A stretch of DNA of 64,000 nucleotides, taken from assembly GCF_013009345.1 (NCBI RefSeq), contig NZ_JABELE010000009.1, positions 62,001-126,000 on the forward strand, written 5' to 3'. This stretch comes from Acinetobacter geminorum. GTDB lineage: Bacteria; Pseudomonadota; Gammaproteobacteria; Pseudomonadales; Moraxellaceae. Positions 61,492-64,000 of this stretch are shown piece by piece; the stretch's first letter is position 1; each line of letters opens with the position of its first letter. A model generated the notes under the pieces. That model was not told the origin of the DNA. It saw only the letters and a list, made by a program, of their open reading frames with translations, and did not search any database. The position numbers and the translations under genes were made by a program.

Positions 61492-62448
61492 ATGACTGTT
61501 AAACTTATTTGCGCTTCTCATAGCCCGCTAATGGAATTTGCGTCTCCAGCAGAACAACACCAAGAACAAACGGTGCGTAAGACGTTTGAAAAGCTCGCTT
61601 CAGAGGTCAAAGCATACGACCCAACTTTAATAATTGCCTTTGGACCAGATCATTTTAACGGCTTCTTTTATGATCTAATGCCGAGTTTCTGTGTGGGTGT
61701 CCGTGCAACAGCAGCAGGTGACTGGAATTATGGTCCTGGTGAGCTTAATGTGCCTGAAAACACAGCATTAAATTTAATTCGAAAAGTCCTTGATGAAGGT
61801 GTAGATGTTTCATATTCATATCGTATGCAAGCGGATCATGGGGTAACACAGCCGCTGCATTTTTTATGTAACGGCCAACTTAATCGCTATCCAACCATTC
61901 CAATATTTATTAATGGTGCTGCCGCACCAATGCCGACCACAAAGCGGACTATTGCATTAGGTCGTGCAATTGGTACCTTTATTAAGTCAATCAATCTGGA
62001 CAATGAACGTATATTGATTTTAGGTACAGGCGGTCTTTCACATGATCCTCCAACACCTCAGATGGGTTCGGTACCACCAGAAGTTGAAGAATTTCTGATT
62101 GCTGGACGAAACCCTACAAGTGAAGCTAGAAATGCACGTCAGGCCAAAATCATTTCAGTTGGACAACGTTTAGCAGCAGGTGACAAGAGTGTATCTGTAC
62201 CGCTTAATCCGGAGTGGGATGAGCGGTTATTGGAAAAATTCAAAAATGCAGACTTTATTGCGCTTGAAGCGATGACTGAAGACGAAATACGACGTGAAGG
62301 TGGGCGCGGGGGACAAGAAGTCCGAACTTGGATGGCTGCTTTTGCTGCACTACACACAGTGGGTGATTATGAAATGACCTTACATTGCTATGAACCAATC
62401 AGTGAATGGATTGCTGGCTTTGGCATAGTCTCTGCCGAGCTGAAATAA
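61492..62448 (+). CDS. mhpB: 2,3-dihydroxyphenylpropionate 1,2-dioxygenase (MhpB-like)
   Basis: MhpB is a class III extradiol enzyme (LigB fold) that opens the ring of 2,3-dihydroxyphenylpropionate or dihydroxycinnamate. The 318-residue protein has the iron histidine in CASHSPLMEF, FGPDHFNGFFYDLMPSFC, ADHGVTQPLHFL, and GTGGLSHDPPTPQ. E. coli MhpB is of almost the same length. Its position between hcaB and hcaD is the best evidence that the pathway substrate has a propionate or acrylate side chain. Confidence 0.92.
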   Translation: MTVKLICASHSPLMEFASPAEQHQEQTVRKTFEKLASEVKAYDPTLIIAFGPDHFNGFFYDLMPSFCVGVRATAAGDWNYGPGELNVPENTALNLIRKVLDEGVDVSYSYRMQADHGVTQPLHFLCNGQLNRYPTIPIFINGAAAPMPTTKRTIALGRAIGTFIKSINLDNERILILGTGGLSHDPPTPQMGSVPPEVEEFLIAGRNPTSEARNARQAKIISVGQRLAAGDKSVSVPLNPEWDERLLEKFKNADFIALEAMTEDEIRREGGRGGQEVRTWMAAFAALHTVGDYEMTLHCYEPISEWIAGFGIVSAELK

Positions 62449-62458
62449 AGGGTAAGCA

Positions 62459-63679
62459 ATGAATATTCAAACTATTGTCATTATTGGTGCCGGGCAAGCT
62501 GGTGCAAGTGCTATTTTAGAATTACGTGCTAACAAATATGAAGGTCGAATTATTTTAATAGGTGATGAACCCCATTTACCTTATGAGCGTCCGCCTTTGT
62601 CTAAAGATATGATTCTCAGACCTGAACAGACTAAAATTGAGATTCTGTCTCAACAGAAACTAGAAGACCTAGGTGTTGAGTTCATTAAAGGTAATGCCGT
62701 TGTAAAGATTGTACCTGAACAATATCAAGTGATTTTGGAAAATGGTGAACATGTCTATTATGACAAGTTATTATTGGCAACTGGTGGTTCACCTCGCCGT
62801 CTTCCGGTTTTGGATGGGGTGGGTAAAAAGGTTTATACCCTACGGAATCTAGACGATTCACAAGCTTTAATTCCGGTTTTTCAGCCAAAGAATCGGATTG
62901 TATTGGTTGGTGGTGGTGTCATTGGTCTAGAGTTAGCGTCTAGTGCTCGATTTAAAGGTTGTCATGTAACTGTTCTAGAACAAAGTGCAATGATCATGGG
63001 ACGTTCGCCAGCCATAATTAGTGACTTTTTACTTGATCAGCACCGTAGTCGAGGTGTTGATATTCGACTCAATGTGAAAATTGCTGATACCGAACTGCGC
63101 GGCGAAGAAATTGTCATTCTATTGGAAAGTGGTGAAGAGATCATTGCCGATGCTATTGTTTATGGGGTTGGAATTGTGCCAAATGCCCAATTGGCCGTAG
63201 ACGCTGGTTTAGACGTAGATTTTGCTATTAAAGTGAATGAAAATTGTCAGACTTCCCATCCAGATATTTATGCTGCTGGTGATGTAGCAACACAACTAAG
63301 TACTAATGGTCATTATATTCGTATAGAAACTTGGGAAAATGCCAATAACCAAGCGGGTACTTTTGCTCGTCATGTTATGCAGGTAGAGCATCCTAAAGTA
63401 AATCCATCATGGTTTTGGACCGACCAATATGACCTGAACTTTCAATTTGTTGGAGATATGTCGGCAAAAGAGTGGCATATTCGAGGCAATATGAATCCGC
63501 AAGAAAATCAAAAAGTGGGATTTACCTTATTTGGATTAGATCAAGGCATTGTTGTTGCTGGTATTGCTGTTAATCAAGCTAAAGATGTGAGGCATTTAAA
63601 AAAATTGGTTTCTAGTTCTATCGCCTTTGATAAAGAAAAAATGCTAGATGTCTCAATTGAATTGCGAAAATTAATTTAA
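62459..63679 (+). CDS. hcaD: Dioxygenase ferredoxin reductase (HcaD-like)
   Basis: HcaD is the NADH-dependent flavoprotein that reduces the Rieske ferredoxin HcaC. The 406-residue protein shows two dinucleotide folds (IIGAGQAGASAILELRA and LVGGGVIGLELASSARFKG), LPYERPPLSKDMIL, and the FAD-binding IYAAGDVATQL. It is the last gene of the window and follows mhpB by 10 bases. Confidence 0.9.
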   Translation: MNIQTIVIIGAGQAGASAILELRANKYEGRIILIGDEPHLPYERPPLSKDMILRPEQTKIEILSQQKLEDLGVEFIKGNAVVKIVPEQYQVILENGEHVYYDKLLLATGGSPRRLPVLDGVGKKVYTLRNLDDSQALIPVFQPKNRIVLVGGGVIGLELASSARFKGCHVTVLEQSAMIMGRSPAIISDFLLDQHRSRGVDIRLNVKIADTELRGEEIVILLESGEEIIADAIVYGVGIVPNAQLAVDAGLDVDFAIKVNENCQTSHPDIYAAGDVATQLSTNGHYIRIETWENANNQAGTFARHVMQVEHPKVNPSWFWTDQYDLNFQFVGDMSAKEWHIRGNMNPQENQKVGFTLFGLDQGIVVAGIAVNQAKDVRHLKKLVSSSIAFDKEKMLDVSIELRKLI

Positions 63680-63720
63680 ATAAAGTCGTTATACTAAAGA
63701 CCTATTTAACGTTGAAAAGA

Positions 63721-63752
63721 AAAACCGTCATGATTATATGACGGTTTTTTTA
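63721..63752 (+). terminator. Terminator of the hca operon
   Basis: AAAACCGTCAT (63721-63731) pairs with ATGACGGTTTT (63738-63748), followed by more T residues. The last 250 bases of the window are AT-rich and I see no gene in them. Confidence 0.9.
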
Positions 63753-64000
63753 TGCCTGATTATAGATATCACATAAAAATTGAAAGCATTAATACTTAAT
63801 TTGAACTGTATAATAACTTTTAACTATTGAAAAAGCAGTTTTGTTTCATCGAGATTAATCTGTTTTTTAGATATATAAATTTAAAAAGCTTGCTAATTTA
63901 TCTCTAACTAACTGAAATTTAATTTAATTTTCATACTTAATTATAAGTGATTTGTCTAAGAATAAAATATATTAAAGAAAATGAAATTTTTTTCTTTTTT

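Overview
The window is AT-rich gammaproteobacterial DNA, very probably from Acinetobacter and most likely the A. calcoaceticus-baumannii complex. The evidence is the complete pca-qui operon in the order first described in A. baylyi ADP1, a cat operon that carries a second copy of the thiolase and CoA-transferase genes, an iac (indole-3-acetate) cluster in the order iacR/iacHABICDEFG, and an Acinetobacter-style feaR/tynA/feaB cluster. Apart from two housekeeping genes at the left edge, almost all 64 kb is a catabolic island for aromatic and related compounds. I see no insertion sequence, phage gene, tRNA, rRNA or CRISPR array.

Layout. 1-1398: end of a TonB-dependent receptor, then ftsB and ispD. 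1540-15957: pcaIJFBDKCHG followed by quiBCXA, which would take quinate and shikimate through protocatechuate to succinyl-CoA and acetyl-CoA. quiC carries an in-frame TAA at 11064-11066 and is probably a recent pseudogene. 15958-18864: a candidate small RNA, a lipoprotein, two YeeE/YedE half-transporters and a persulfide-dioxygenase-like hydrolase. 18953-20728 (minus): an IclR regulator of the PcaU/PobR type and a LysR regulator. 20818-24653: acyl-CoA dehydrogenase, aminoglycoside-phosphotransferase-like kinase, histidine phosphatase and SDR, a split version of the ACAD10/11 or LvaA/LvaC logic. 24688-27403 (minus): MFS transporter and OprD-like porin. 27803-36179: iacR and iacHABICDEFG. 36378-42700: feaR, tynA, a porin and feaB for phenethylamine-type amines.

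42758-49141 (minus): the cat operon catBCAIJFD, with catM divergent at 49242-50156. 50238-51032: a TorF-type porin. 51529-63679: a phenylpropionate/cinnamate-type module made of mhpDFE, an OprD-like porin plus mhpC, a minus-strand hcaR, and hcaEFCB-mhpB-hcaD.

How it fits together. The iac pathway ends in catechol, which catA, catB and catC in the same window convert onward to the 3-oxoadipate route. The pca operon feeds the same lower route through its own IJF copy. The two IJF copies (1747-4314 and 43548-46505, inverted) are a patchwork of near-identical and diverged stretches, as expected from gene conversion. A 315-bp inverted-repeat element sits inside the cat copy, between catJ and catF. 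Meta-cleavage genes (mhpB, C, D, F, E) complete the dioxygenase branch to pyruvate, acetyl-CoA and succinate. Most modules carry their own outer-membrane channel, and most have a local regulator.

All functional names rest on protein family recognition by eye. No database search was run.
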